This document shows, piece after piece, positions 35,864-46,900 of a stretch of 64,000 bases of DNA. This DNA comes from Boesenbergia rotunda (taxonomy: Eukaryota; Streptophyta; Magnoliopsida; Zingiberales; Zingiberaceae). The notes under the pieces were generated by a model. That model saw only the letters and a list, made by a program, of their open reading frames with translations, made no database searches and had not been told where the DNA came from. Position numbers and translations under genes: made by a program. The stretch is taken from NCBI GenBank assembly GCA_024364735.1, contig JAGFNQ010008796.1:186001-250000 (forward strand). Direction: 5' to 3'. The first letter of the stretch is position 1. Every line of letters starts with the position of its first letter.

Positions 35864-37945
35864 CTATATCCAGAACCGGGTGTTGTACATAGGTTTTTAG
35901 GAAAAATACCCTTTGAACTTTGGAATGGAAGGGTACCCCAAGTCCACTATCTTAGGGTCTTTGGATGTAAAGTTTACATCTTAAATACCAAAGACGACCT
36001 AAGAAAATTTGAGTCAAAAGTCGATGAAGGAATCTTAGTAGGGTATTCATTGACTAGTAGGGGTTATAGAGTGTACAACAAGAGGACAAAAGTGATTGAG
36101 GAGTCCTCAAATGTCAAATTTGATGAAACCACTAGTACTTACCCTAGAAAGACTTCTATTGATAAGGATATAGAAGAAGCCCAACCCCTTACCCAAAGAA
36201 TCCAAGACCTACATTTGGAGGGCAATGATCAAAGGGGAGTAAGAAGTACCCTAGAGGATGAGGAAGGAGGAGTAAATGAACCTACAATCTCTAGACCCTT
36301 GAGACATCACCATGATCACCCTATTGACCAAATAATGGGTGATATCACTCAAGGAGTAAGGACTAGGTCCTACTTTAGGGATCAAACGAGCCAAATAGCT
36401 CTAATCTCCCAATTAGAACCCTAAACCATTGATGAAGCTTTGGGAGATGTTGATTGAGTTTTGGCCATGCAAGAAGAGCTAAACCAATTTGAGAGGAGTG
36501 AAGTTTGGGAGTTAGTTCCTAGGCCCACTGATTGTACTATTATAACCACAAGATGGGTTTTTAGGAACAAATTAGATGACCAAGGTAAAATCACTAGGAA
36601 CAAGACTAGATTGGTAGCTAGGGGGTTTAACCAAGTTGAGGGATTAGATTATGATGAGACCTATGCCCCCGTAGCTAGGTTAGAATCAATTAGAATTCTA
36701 CTAGCATATGCCGCTCACATGGGTTTCACACTTCACCAAATGGATGTGAAGTCGGCATTCCTAAACGGAATCATTAAGGAAGAGGTGTATGTAGAACAAC
36801 CCTCGGGGTTTGAGGACCCCAACTATCCAAGACACGTATTCAAATTAAGGAAAGCCTTATATGGATTGAAACAAGCTTCCCGGGCTTGGTATGAGAGGCT
36901 TTCTTCATTTTTGGTGTCTAAGGGGTTTAGAAGAGGAACAATTGATCCTACATTGTTCCTAAAATCTAAGGATAAGGATATATTTGTTGCCCAAGTCTAT
37001 GTAGACGATATCATTTTTGGGTCAACAAATAATGACTTCCTACAAGAATTCATCAAGTGTATGGAAGATGAATTTGAGATGAGTCTTATGGGAGAGTTAA
37101 CCTTTTTCTTAGGCCTTCAAGTTAAGCAAACTAATGAAGGTACACATGTATTTCAAACCAAATATGCTAAGGAGATGTTATAGAAATTTGGTTTAGAAAA
37201 TGCTAAGGAAGCATCTACACCCATAGGAACTAATGTGAAAATGGATAGTGACATTGAAGGCAAAATGGTAGACTCTAAACACTATAGGAGTATGATTGGT
37301 AGCCTCCTATACCTAACCGCTAGTAGACCCGACATACTTTTTGCGGTAGGTATGTGTGCAAGGTACCAATCGTGTGCCAAAGAGTCCCATTTGGTTGTAG
37401 TCAAGAGGATCCTAAGGTATGTGAAAGGGACCCTAAACGTCGGACTTTGGTATCCTAGAACCCCTAATATTGACCTAATTGGATACACCGACTCGGACTA
37501 TGCGGGGTGTAAGTTAGATAGGAAGAGTACAAGTGGAGGATGTCAATTTCTTGGGTTTTTCTTAGTTAGTTGGAGTAGTAGGAAACAACCATGTGTTGCC
37601 CTATCAACAAATGAAGCAGAATATGTGGCAATAGGTGGGTGTGTTTCCCAACTCCTTTGGATCATGCACACCTTAGAGGACTATGAGCTACATTACACCA
37701 AGGTCAAAGTCTTGTGTGATAATGTAAGCACAATCAACTTAACTAAAAATCCGGTTCATCATTCTAGGACAAAACACATTAAAGTGAAACATCACTTCAT
37801 TAGAGACCATGTGGCAAGGGGAGACATAGAATTACACTATGTTGAATCAAAGTCGAACATAGCCGACATCTTTACCAAGCCTCTTCCCGAATCGGAGTTT
37901 ACATCCTTAAGAAGAGGCCTTGGAATATGTTTTGTGGAAGTATAA
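35864..37945 (+). pseudogene. copia 3 pol, second copy (late integrase to RNase H)
   Basis: Closely repeats 34132-35862 and then continues to the natural end of RNase H at 37945. It lacks the 2-bp and ~35-bp deletions of the first copy. RT shows the uninterrupted run from TTRWVFRNKLDDQ through KALYGLKQASRAWY to YVDDIIFGSTN (about 36999). RNase H ends with NIADIFTKPLPESEF. Stops lie at 36422, near 36457 and 37181. Integrase here is only the C-terminal part. Confidence 0.93.
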
Positions 37946-38900
37946 AATGAACTTGGACACATTAGCTTTGAAAAGGAGTGCTTGATCCATTAGGGTGATA
38001 CATTTAGCTCACTTGTGCTTGTGGCACATTGTTGAACCATTAAAAGTATCAAAATATCAAAACTAGACCAACTATGGGGGAGGCAAGTGTTTAATCAATG
38101 GACACTTTGCCAAATATCATAGTTGGACATTTTAAACCTTTGAAAACTATTTTATACTTTACATACTTTGTCATGTTTTTCAAAGTCATATAATTGCAAA
38201 TTTAGTTTCAAAATTAGATACAAAATGTAGTGTTTTTTAAAGCTTTTGGATTTTTATCAAAAGTCATGTATGTTTGAAATTTTATATGGTTTAATTTTTT
38301 TCCCCTGATAGAGTATAACATTTCAAACATGTATGCAAAATTTTACAATTTTTGAAATTTTCTGGAATTTTCTGGGAGTTTCTGAATTTCGACAGAAAAC
38401 CTGAAAAATCAGACTAATAGTGTATCAGTCGACTGCCCTATGGGCAGTCGACTGGCATGCCTGTTTTTCAGCAACTGTGAGAAATTTCAGAAATCAATAA
38501 TTCTCGCATTTGATGCCATAGGGTTTGGTTTCTTGAGACAATCATTTTGATGGTGTCAAAGGGGGAGAATGGGTGGTTTAAGTTAGAATTTTGACTTAAA
38601 ATAGATGATTTTAGGTATTTTGTCTAATTTAGACCTTGAAAGGTTAAAATTTGGAGAGAAGACATGGATTAAGGGGGAGGTACCTCTTAGGTTCGAATAT
38701 GTCTTACATTCTTATATATATTCATGTTGTTAAGTGGAAACTTAACTTGGAACGTGATTAGAATTGAAACTGTGGAGAAGACATAGGTTAAGGGGGAGGT
38801 TACCTCTTAGGGTTATTATGTCTCATAATGTTTCAATTGCAATCTTTTGTTATTGCTATTGCTGTTATTTATCTCTAACTTAAACATATTGCCACACATC
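37946..38900 (+). other. 3' UTR of copia 3 with repeated polypurine words
   Basis: aagggggag-type words occur at about 38558, 38670, 38790 and, as the true tract, 38901. A cagtcgactg palindrome pair (38428-38457) like those in the LTR is also present. The shared phrase gggggaggt-acctcttagg occurs twice. No coding sequence. Confidence 0.8.
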
Positions 38901-38914
38901 AAAAAGGGGGAGAT
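38901..38914 (+). other. polypurine tract of copia 3
   Basis: aaaaagggggagat, directly before the 3' LTR. Confidence 0.88.
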
Positions 38915-39842
38915 TGTTGAGGCAATCGACCCTTAAATGATTGAAAGATCATGGTTTTGATGTGTGGGCGAATAGGTTTAAAGTTAGAGTGTTATGTTGT
39001 ATTTGATTTGTGTGATTGAGTTTACAGGACTTGGAGAATCACACTTGGTGGACCTATCCGAGGGAAGAGAGCCGAGAGAGGAGAGCTCCAAGGGCAAGCC
39101 GGGAAGTGGACTTTAAAGGGCACACGTGAAGGGTGGCATGGAGGCAAGCCAAGGGAAGGCTTACGTGCGCATCTGAGGGACGATAGCCAGAGGAAGAGGA
39201 CTTCAAGGGGTGAGCCAAGGGAGCAGACCTGAAGGCACACGCGAAGGAGAAGGTTCGGAGTGGCTGGAGCTGAGCTGGGAGGCAGGGCAGTCGACTGGCC
39301 CAGAGGCAGTCGACTGCCAAAACCCACAGAAAGTTCGCAGCTTCGGACCAGTCGACTGGCCTTGGGGCAGTCGACTGGTATACCCCAAAACTAGCCGTTG
39401 GCCGACATTTAATGTCGGGCCAGTCGACTGCCCTCGGGGCAGTCGACTGGTGCGGGGCTGGACAGACTGCGAGTCTGTCCTTTTCACCTATAAAAGGAGC
39501 TCCTCGTTACACGTGCATGTACAGTTCCGTACAGTAACGAAGTGCTGCCCAATTGTAGAGTGATCTTTGCTTCCTCCATCATATTTCTGCATCTGTAAAG
39601 AGGAAGCTTTTGCTGTAAAGGTTTCTCCACCTCAAGGAGACTTTTCGATAGTGAAAAGTGGTGCTCGTAGCGTGGATCCTTGGATTAGTCACCCATCTTG
39701 GTGGATACCAAGTAAAAGAACTTTGTTAGCATTGTTATTTCTTTTGCATATTATTTCCGCTACGCTAACATCTTTGTAGAGATCAAAACGATCAAAGAAA
39801 GTGCATTCACCCCCCCCTCTGCACGCCTACATCGATCCTTCA
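38915..39842 (+). repeat. 3' LTR of copia 3
   Basis: 928 bp, very similar to 30452-31403. Carries cagtcgactg palindromes at 39287-39450 and an intact TATA box at 39489-39497. Confidence 0.93.
39489..39497 (+). promoter_or_regulatory. LTR TATA box
   Basis: tataaaagg, about 40 bp after the palindrome cluster. Confidence 0.7.
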
Positions 39843-41232
39843 GGAAGAACAACACCAGTCGTCCGATGGCGAGCGGGGAGAAGCGCAATACCGTGCCGAG
39901 ACCGTCTGATTCGGCTTGGATAGTTCTCGATATGGCAGATCACACGTGTGGGGCGAACATTCCGAAAAGGGATGGCATATCCCTCGGCACACGGGCACAA
40001 AGGACTTGGGGATGCGAGTCCCGAGCCATTAAGGCGACAATTAAAGAGAAGATGCGCAATGATTTCGCGGAGAGGAGACGAAAAGGTTTTCGAAGATATG
40101 GGTTGCCTAGTAGACGATTCATCTGTGCAAGGCCGATAAGGGCGGTTGGCCGCAAAACCTGATCACTCGAGTGCGCCAGGCTCGAGCCAGAGTCAGGGTC
40201 CAGTCAGTCGGACTGTGTGCCTCCTTCGACTAGACTTGAGGGGAATGCTTATGATCCTAGGCTAGCTTGCGTATAGCCTGGCCCGGCAGCCTGGCGCCTA
40301 GTCAAGAGGAAAATTGGTTAATGGGCTGGAGGGGCTCATCGGATAGGCGTCACTCTGCTCAAGGTCCCCGGTCGGACGCGTGGCTGCCCACGCGCTCCAG
40401 GATCAGCCTGACCGGTGGTCGGACGCTCATGCTCCAATACCCTTCTATGTTTGGCTCCCCGCCAATGTGTGGCGGCCTATGCTCCGGGGGTAAGCCTGAG
40501 CCAAAGGAGGCGCTACTCGGTGTATAGTCACTCAGTGCCCCAGTCGGCACCTTCATCACAGGCCCTCTGTCAGCCTCATTGCTTAGTGCCCCAGTCGACA
40601 TTTGCCTTTTAAGGGTCCGCCCTGGCATGCCCTAGCCTACAGAACAGTCACTCCCTGACATTAGACTACCCGAAGTCGTACGGGGTCGGCGCAGGACTGG
40701 TGCCATCCTGGCCCCAAACGACAGATATCCCGCTGATGGCTTGATCTTCCTGCCATCCCTGTCCCCCCGTACTATGACCACATATACTGGTGTCAGGCCG
40801 AGCGGCGCCAAATGGCTCCGGCCATTAAGTTGACAGTGCCCCTTTCCTTAACCCAGTATGCACTACTTTATCCTGCCGCCTCTGGGCATGCATCACCTTG
40901 TCCTCGCTATATGGCAAGGGGTGGCAGGTGGGGCAGGAGTTGTCAACTTCCCCGGCTATATAAGTCTCTTCACTTTGCATCTCTCAGGTACGCGCAATAG
41001 TGCATTATTCACTGTTCTATTGCTTTCCGTTCGCTTGCCACCGTCGAGTACTGACTTGACCGTCGGAGTGTTTGGCCGGGGACTTTTCCCGGCGAGTTCT
41101 AACGGTCTCTGTCTTGTAGGCAAGGAGGCGAGGAGCGAGCCAGCTCGGCAGTCAGCCTCAGCATTCTCGTGCCCTTCGGAGGACCATCTCACTGGAGGGG
41201 CGTCCACCTCGCTTCGCGACAGGATCATTCTT
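39843..41232 (+). repeat. GC-rich gypsy-type LTR fragment
   Basis: 1.4 kb of distinctly GC-rich DNA between AT-rich neighbours. Near its end it has a TATA box (ctatataag, 40956-40964) followed about 90 bp later by tactgacttgaccgtcggag (41049-41068) and GGCCGGGG, the same layout as 12500-12720 in reverse. Open frames of 60-130 codons on both strands reflect GC composition; none shows a domain. The 5' edge is undefined. Confidence 0.5.
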
Positions 41233-41278
41233 TATTTTATTTAATTAATATGTAATTGTCCTAGCTAAATAGAAAGTA

Positions 41279-41494
41279 AGGTGCTTGGTAAGCGGGTTTA
41301 GAAGGCGAGAATGAGAATGAAATCTATTTCATTTCCATTTATGATACTTGGTATACAAAAATTAGAATCTGAATATAGATATGATACCCGTGATTTTATA
41401 ACCGAACCCCCACTAGGTTATCACTAAACTTATAAACCCCTCAATCAAAATCCATTATTATTCCCATTGTCGAATGTATACCAAGTGTCCCCTT
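41279..41494. mobile_element. MITE, copy 2
   Basis: About 215 bp, aggtgcttggtaagcggg at the left and ataccaagtgtcccctt at the right, which read inward as imperfect inverted repeats (TGCTTGGTA against ACTTGGTA). Related to 6394-6590. No coding capacity. Confidence 0.7.
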
Positions 41495-43632
41495 ACCAAT
41501 CCCATTGCCGATTGCACGACTATTGACTCCCCTCTCTAGTCGGCCAACCCGAATCTACAATTATTAGGTATAATCCTCCAATTCTACCTATTTTGATCAA
41601 TTCAAAGTGAAAAAAGGGATTGCTCCTTCGACAAACTACAATCTCTGAGGTACAAATTTGAATCATTGACTCCACTGAGATCCCTCCTCCGATAATTATT
41701 ATAAATATATGATAATCATTAGCACCCTTAATATTAATCTGACTCTATGTCACATGTGGGATCTTTCCCTAAATCAATATCCTACTCAAGTGGAGATTAT
41801 GAATCACGAGAATCAACTTTTCCTATCAGAAATCTTTCAAAATGTATTTAATTCTTGTGCTTGTTTATTTTTTCCCTACCAATTTGACATATATGGTCCA
41901 TCTAGATTGTTTTACGGTGCTCAATCTACTTTTAACATTTGATACAATTGCTTTAGAGATCCACACAATATGCTCATGTCGTTCGGTATTCAACATGTCA
42001 ATTCAATTTGTTCACCTAGTCTATTTGACCCAATTAGCTCAATCTCCTTTAGTGGTTTAACCTACCTAACCAACGTATCTAGTTTGACTAACTTGCTCAA
42101 TCTACTTGGTTTGCCTAGCTAATCGAATGGTTTACCCAACCAATTTGCTTGGTCAACTCAACTCAATTTATCTATCCCGACCAATGCACCCTAACAATCC
42201 ATTTGCCACACTGATGTGTTTAGCCTACTACACGACATGTTCAATCCGCCACGCCTGTGCTAACCTACTTAGTTTGTCACTCGAAAATGCTTAGTTTAAT
42301 TCATTTGGCCCGATCGATGGGCCCTAATTGCCTATCTTGATTGACCAAACTACCTGCCTTATCCAACTAACCTATTGTCTTACCCAATTGACTCATTTTT
42401 TATTTATCTAAATTTTGGTTTTAAAATCATGATTAATTAGTGAGTACTATAATTGACAGTGATCAAATTATCTATCTAAATATTAGAATAACATCATAGA
42501 ACAAATTCAATCACTCCAACTTTATTCCATTCATATGTACCAAATTAAACACAACCTCATATGAATTAGTACAAATGATTCCATATTGTCTTGAGAATTA
42601 ATTAACTCCAAAGTACAGCTAGCTAATTGCTTGATGGCACTCAGAATGAAGATGTAAATTGCCTTAGCTTCATTCCTTGCTCGTACTTGTACAAACACTA
42701 CTAATGCCCTGCAACAAGACACCTCCTACCATGTGCTCCCTCCATCACTGATGCTCAGAATCAAACACCCTTTCTCTTTCTGTACTTCCCTACTCGACTA
42801 GCTGTTCGTCTCTGAGCACACTTTGTCTGCTAGCCAGCACCGCAGCAGAGGGCAAGACGAAGCCAGTCTCCTAATAAATGTCCCTTTTACATGGATTCAG
42901 TAACTTATAAATTATTGCAGACTGGAAGCCAATGCCACTGCAATACCTAACTAATAAATTCTCAGCAGCAGGGTAGCTTACAGCTTAAGAACTCTTCATC
43001 CAAAGCCTCCATCTTTGGTCCAATTCTCTCAGTCCTTGACCCTTAATGGAAAATATCCACTGACTGCCTTCTTAAATTCCTCTGCTGCATGCCTAATATC
43101 CGCATGTGTATTTGTGGCACTGCATGGATGAATTGCTGCATGCACTGCACTGCACTTCTTCTGTCTGGAAAGTAAAAAGTTACTGAATAATATTGGCATT
43201 ATTTGAGTGATAAACTCAAGTTACAGAGGAAGATGTGCATGCATGATTTAATATATGTTGTTGTTCTTGGATTTGGAGCCTTGGGGAGTTAGAAAAATAC
43301 AGAAGAGATCAGAGCCATGCACTGGAATGATCAGATATATGAATTATTTTGAATTTGTACATTCGATGAGAGAGGAGTGTAAGGCTTTAAGTTGTAATTG
43401 TTTATTTGACACTGCAGCTGGAATGTGTCAGTGAATGGGCTGCTTCTCCAGTTCTCTTTATTGCAACTTATTAATTGTAAACTATAGATCATTATGATGT
43501 ATTAGTTTGATATTTATGACTAATTGAGAGGAATTCTGAATGAAAATAAGAAAGATGTTTCAGATAAGTAATTGATGAGTACATGGAGAAGAAGGGAATC
43601 AAGATCACACACTTTGAAAATCTATTCAACTT
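41495..43632. other. intergenic 3' of the zinc-finger gene
   Basis: 2.1 kb without a credible frame. 41950-42400 is made of loose ~20-25-base pyrimidine-rich words (ttgcctagct, accaatttgc, ctcaatct) suggesting an old degenerate tandem array. 42750-43600 is ordinary low-copy-looking sequence. Confidence 0.5.
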
Positions 43633-44265
43633 CTACTTACGTACTTGATTTGGGGCATCTGATCCAAGCTTAAGCTCGAGATCCAACTCTTCAACAGGCA
43701 CATACTTCTTCTCAATTTGCTTCTGCAGATCACCACCGTCACTACTACAAGAGGCAGCAGCTGATTCTAAGAAATTGAGAGAATTTTTTGGTATATGATC
43801 AGTCAGTATTCTCCTCTTGTTGTTATCCGTGATCATGATCCGATCGTCTTCTTCCTCTCTCCGTCTCTTCCTACCAAATTCTCCTTCTCCGAGCGTTGGA
43901 ACCCGAGGAGGTACAGAATTAGGGTTAGGGTTAGCAGAAGCAGCAGCGCTGCTCAGTGAGAAGTGTTCCCGCATGGCCTCCTCTTCCGCCGGCGCGTCAG
44001 CTCGGGACGATCTAAGCTTTGCCCTGTCCCTCCGGTGCACGTTCATGTGGCCGCCAAGCGCTTGCGCTGACCGGAACTCTCGGCGGCAGAAGCTGCAGGA
44101 GTAAGACCTGGGCGGCCACACGCAGCCCCCCGAGTGGGCCTCGGCGGCGTCCGCTGCGAAGGCCTTCTCCTCCCAGGACGGCGACGGCAGTTGGAGGCCG
44201 AGAACAAGCCTCGGGTCCGGGCTGAGCTCGGCGGCAGTCCACATCCAGTATCTCGCTTGATCCAT
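43633..44265 (-). CDS. SUPERMAN-type C2H2 zinc-finger protein with EAR motif
   Basis: 210 residues from MDQARYWMW. One plant-type C2H2 finger: C57-x2-C60, the invariant QALGGH (68-73), H73 and H77, in the block YSCSFCRREFRSAQALGGH typical of the SUPERMAN/RABBIT EARS/ZFP10-11 group. A basic cluster (GRKRRR, about 134) may be a nuclear signal. The C-terminus has the EAR repression motif LDLELKL (194-200), which in this family recruits TOPLESS-type corepressors. It is expected to be a nuclear transcriptional repressor of organ or cell proliferation. Family members are usually intronless with 180-300 residues, which fits. Two upstream in-frame ATGs (44286, 44277) would add up to seven residues, but the family pattern and the nearby TATA box favour 44265. 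GC-rich coding sequence, unlike the AT-rich flanks. Orthology to a named gene cannot be fixed. Confidence 0.9.
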   Translation of the reverse strand: MDQARYWMWTAAELSPDPRLVLGLQLPSPSWEEKAFAADAAEAHSGGCVWPPRSYSCSFCRREFRSAQALGGHMNVHRRDRAKLRSSRADAPAEEEAMREHFSLSSAAASANPNPNSVPPRVPTLGEGEFGRKRRREEEDDRIMITDNNKRRILTDHIPKNSLNFLESAAASCSSDGGDLQKQIEKKYVPVEELDLELKLGSDAPNQVRK

Positions 44266-44295
44266 ATACGATCGCATCGCATGCATGCAGAGCCT

Positions 44296-44303
44296 TATTT
44301 ATA
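44296..44303 (-). promoter_or_regulatory. TATA box of the zinc-finger gene
   Basis: tataaata on the minus strand. A start site ~30 bp downstream would fall near 44272, after ATG 44286 and 44277 and just before ATG 44265. The 5' UTR would then be only a few bases, so another upstream promoter remains possible. Confidence 0.45.
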
Positions 44304-44829
44304 GGCCTAGCTCGACTGAAAAGCAAGAAATTAAAGGGAGATAGCTTCACGAGATAATCAAGCAGAGGAAGAAGAGGAGACGATGAGGTTGGAGGAAGAT
44401 GTACAGAGAGATATTGAAGCCAATTAAAGCGTCTGGGAAAGAAAATATGTCCGAATGGGAGACAATGAAAGGTACATGAGAATCTTGGAGGTTATGGAAG
44501 CATGGAAAGTCTGATCATTTAGGTAAAATTTAATCTCTTTTTGTTGACAGGAGGATCCTTCATTCTCCTGCTGTCTTTCAACTGTTGAGTCCTTCCCTTT
44601 CCTTCCTTTCCTTTCTTTGTTTTTGACCAGTATCATCTGCAGTGTGAGGGCTTAACAAAAACTAATTGATATTAATATTTTGGATAAAAATCAAAAGGAC
44701 ATCTAAATTTTATAAATCATCACATTCCTTAAAAAAAAATGAAAAACGCACCCCTGTTTTTATTTTGAAAATACATTTTCACTCAGTGTTATCATAGAAG
44801 CGAACGTAAAATCTATCGAGCAGCTGCTA
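44304..44829. other. upstream region of the zinc-finger gene
   Basis: Promoter-side intergenic DNA for the minus-strand gene. Contains a CT-rich run (ctttccttcctttcctttc, about 44597-44616), a GA tract when read in the direction of the gene. No other gene seen. Confidence 0.5.
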
Positions 44830-46130
44830 CAATGTATTTAAGATGAATTTAAGATTAAAGATATACAATATATAGAAGCTGCCTAACAGTTGCTATAACA
44901 TGTTATGGTAAGTTAGGGTTTAGGGTCTTTTAATACTATTATATCAACCTATTATTTCTTAACTTGGTCAAAATCAATCTAAATTTCTATCAAAATCATT
45001 TTAAAAATGGTTCTAGAAGCTATTATGTAATTACTACGACCCTAAACTCGCTCTAAATACGTTGTAGTAACAATTCGGTAGCTTCTACATGGTATAAACT
45101 CTAAACTCACCCTAAACACATTATTACAGTTATTGAATAACTTGTACGTATTATTTTTTTTTTAAAAAAAACTTGTACGTATTATAGCAACTATTTGTAG
45201 CTGCTACAATAATGTTGGATCATTCCCACAAGATGGATTGATGGTTACAGCATAGGTGTTGCCACATTGAGATCTGGGAGTCAAAAACTGTCAAAGTGAT
45301 CAGTGTGTTCGTTCTCCTCACGAGCTAGCCACAACATCTAGACTAGTAGTTCTCGTGATTTACCTCCTCCGTGTTGGCATTGATGCGGATTGGCGGGGGC
45401 ACTAGAGGTACAATAACGCTTGATCTAAGGGGTATTTTTGAGATAAAATTATTGAAGTGGTGTTGATTTGATTTTTTTTTTCTCCTAGAGTGGCGCTTGT
45501 TCCTTATAATTTTTGCTCAAATATTTTAGAGGACAACAACTATAAGTTTTATTTTGAATTTATTGGATATATGTGTGAATCAGAATTCAGAAGAACGACC
45601 ATCTCCTTCAAGATTAAGATGAGTTTAAGATTTATGATATACAATGTGTAGAATCTACCTAATACTTACTACAACATATTTATGCTAAGTTAGGATTTAT
45701 GATTTAAGGTTTAGGGTCTTTTAACACTATTATATCAACCTACTATTTCTTAACTTGGTCAAAATCAATCTAAATTTCTATCAAAATCATTTTTAAAATG
45801 GTTGTAAAAGCTATTATGTAATTACTACGACCCTAAACTTGCTCTAAATACATTGTAATAGTAGTTCGTTAATTTCTACATGATATAAACTCTAAACTCA
45901 CTTTAAACCCATTATAATAACTATTGGATAAATTCTATGTATTGTAGCAACTATATGTAGTTGCAACTACATCGAAGGGGTATTTTTGAGATAAAATTAT
46001 TGAAGTGGTGTCGATTTGATTTTTTTTTCTTTCTAAAGTGGCACTTGTTCCTTTTAATTTTTGCACAAATATTTTAGAGGACAACAACTATAAGTTTTAT
46101 TTTGAATTTATTGGATATGTGAATCAGAAA
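44830..46130. repeat. local duplication of a ~500-bp AT-rich unit
   Basis: 44830-45170 recurs at 45605-45960 (shared runs such as taacttggtcaaaatcaatc and taattactacgaccctaaac), and 45425-45575 recurs at 45975-46130 (ggtatttttgagataaaatt; aggacaacaactataag). The first copy is longer because a SINE-like repeat sits between its two halves. A weaker third echo of the second half lies at 47520-47620. Confidence 0.8.
45228..45415 (+). mobile_element. SINE-like repeat, plus orientation
   Basis: Starts ggattgatggttacagcataggtgttg (A-box-like tggttacagca), with a decayed B-box region near 45285, and ends gtgatttacctcctccgtgttgg...ggattggcggg. The same order occurs in reverse at 46685-46900. It is absent from the second copy of the surrounding duplication, which marks it as an insertion. 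Confidence 0.6.
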
Positions 46131-46684
46131 ATGACCATCTCCTTCAAGATTAATCCGGCGAAGCTACACAAAATCGAGATTATAAAAAACACAAACAAAT
46201 AACTTTAAAAAATATATATACAGTTCTTAATCATGAATTCAAACTGTTCAGACATCACTTATAAATAAATAAAATAAAAATTTACTGATATGTGCACATG
46301 CTCTAAAAAGGGATCCTATCCTTACAGATCTATATTATTTCAGGTTCGTCATTTAGGCAATGAAAGGGTCATCCAAATGGAAGTAATTAACATTGACATA
46401 GGTAACTATTAACTAGAGAAGACCTTGTTTACTTTGAAACGAAGAATTATTTGTTAGAAAATTTGATAGGTACGATAATAAAGTGTCCTATATTTGGATG
46501 CTTGGGTCTCGTTGCTAGATCTCGCTAGGCGCTAGCTAGAACCATGAGAAAAGATGGAGAGAGTGGAAGGGAATGCGACTAAGAGAGACATGCATTGCTA
46601 GAAGGATCATATATCGATGTCGATAAAAGAAATATAAGAAACTTAGTTAGGGTACAATTGTGGCACTGAATGACCTACCTTTGA
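46131..46684. other. intergenic, nothing recognised
   Basis: AT-rich stretch between the duplication and the reversed SINE-like repeat; no gene seen. Confidence 0.5.
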
Positions 46685-46900
46685 ACTTGGTAGCAAAAGA
46701 CGATTCGCTCGCCCCTAGCGCCTCCGCCAATCAATTTTAGGGCCAACACGGAGGAGGTAAATCACGGGGATTATTAGCTCGGATGCTGTGGCTAGTGCGT
46801 GGGGAGGGTGGGCATACTGGCTTTTGCCAGGATTTGACCCCCATATCTCTTGGTGACAACACCTACGCACTAACCATCAGTCCAAGACTCGAACCTGAAA
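46685..46900 (-). mobile_element. SINE-like repeat, minus orientation
   Basis: On the minus strand: gactgatggttagtgcgtagg (A-box-like tggttagtgcg), then ggtcaaatcctgg about 40 bp later (close to the pol III B box GGTTCGANTCC), ending gtgatttacctcctccgtgttgg and gattggcggaggcg. It is the better preserved of the two copies. Confidence 0.6.

Larger units (their letters stand above)
30452..39842 (+). mobile_element. copia element 3, Sirevirus-like
   Basis: Two similar LTRs (30452-31403 and 38915-39842) bracket gag and pol, an initiator-Met primer site, and a 3' UTR with repeated polypurine words. The gag style (FDGNDFAYWKGRM, a long acidic/Ser-rich linker), multiple polypurine tracts and LTR palindromes are reported Sirevirus features. 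The flanking pentamers are gttcg and ggaag, so there is no target duplication. The pol region is internally duplicated. Confidence 0.92.

Noticed and set aside
39866..41244. Multiple 60-128-codon frames in GC-rich DNA
   Set aside because: Overlapping on both strands, no domain, composition-driven; region has LTR features.
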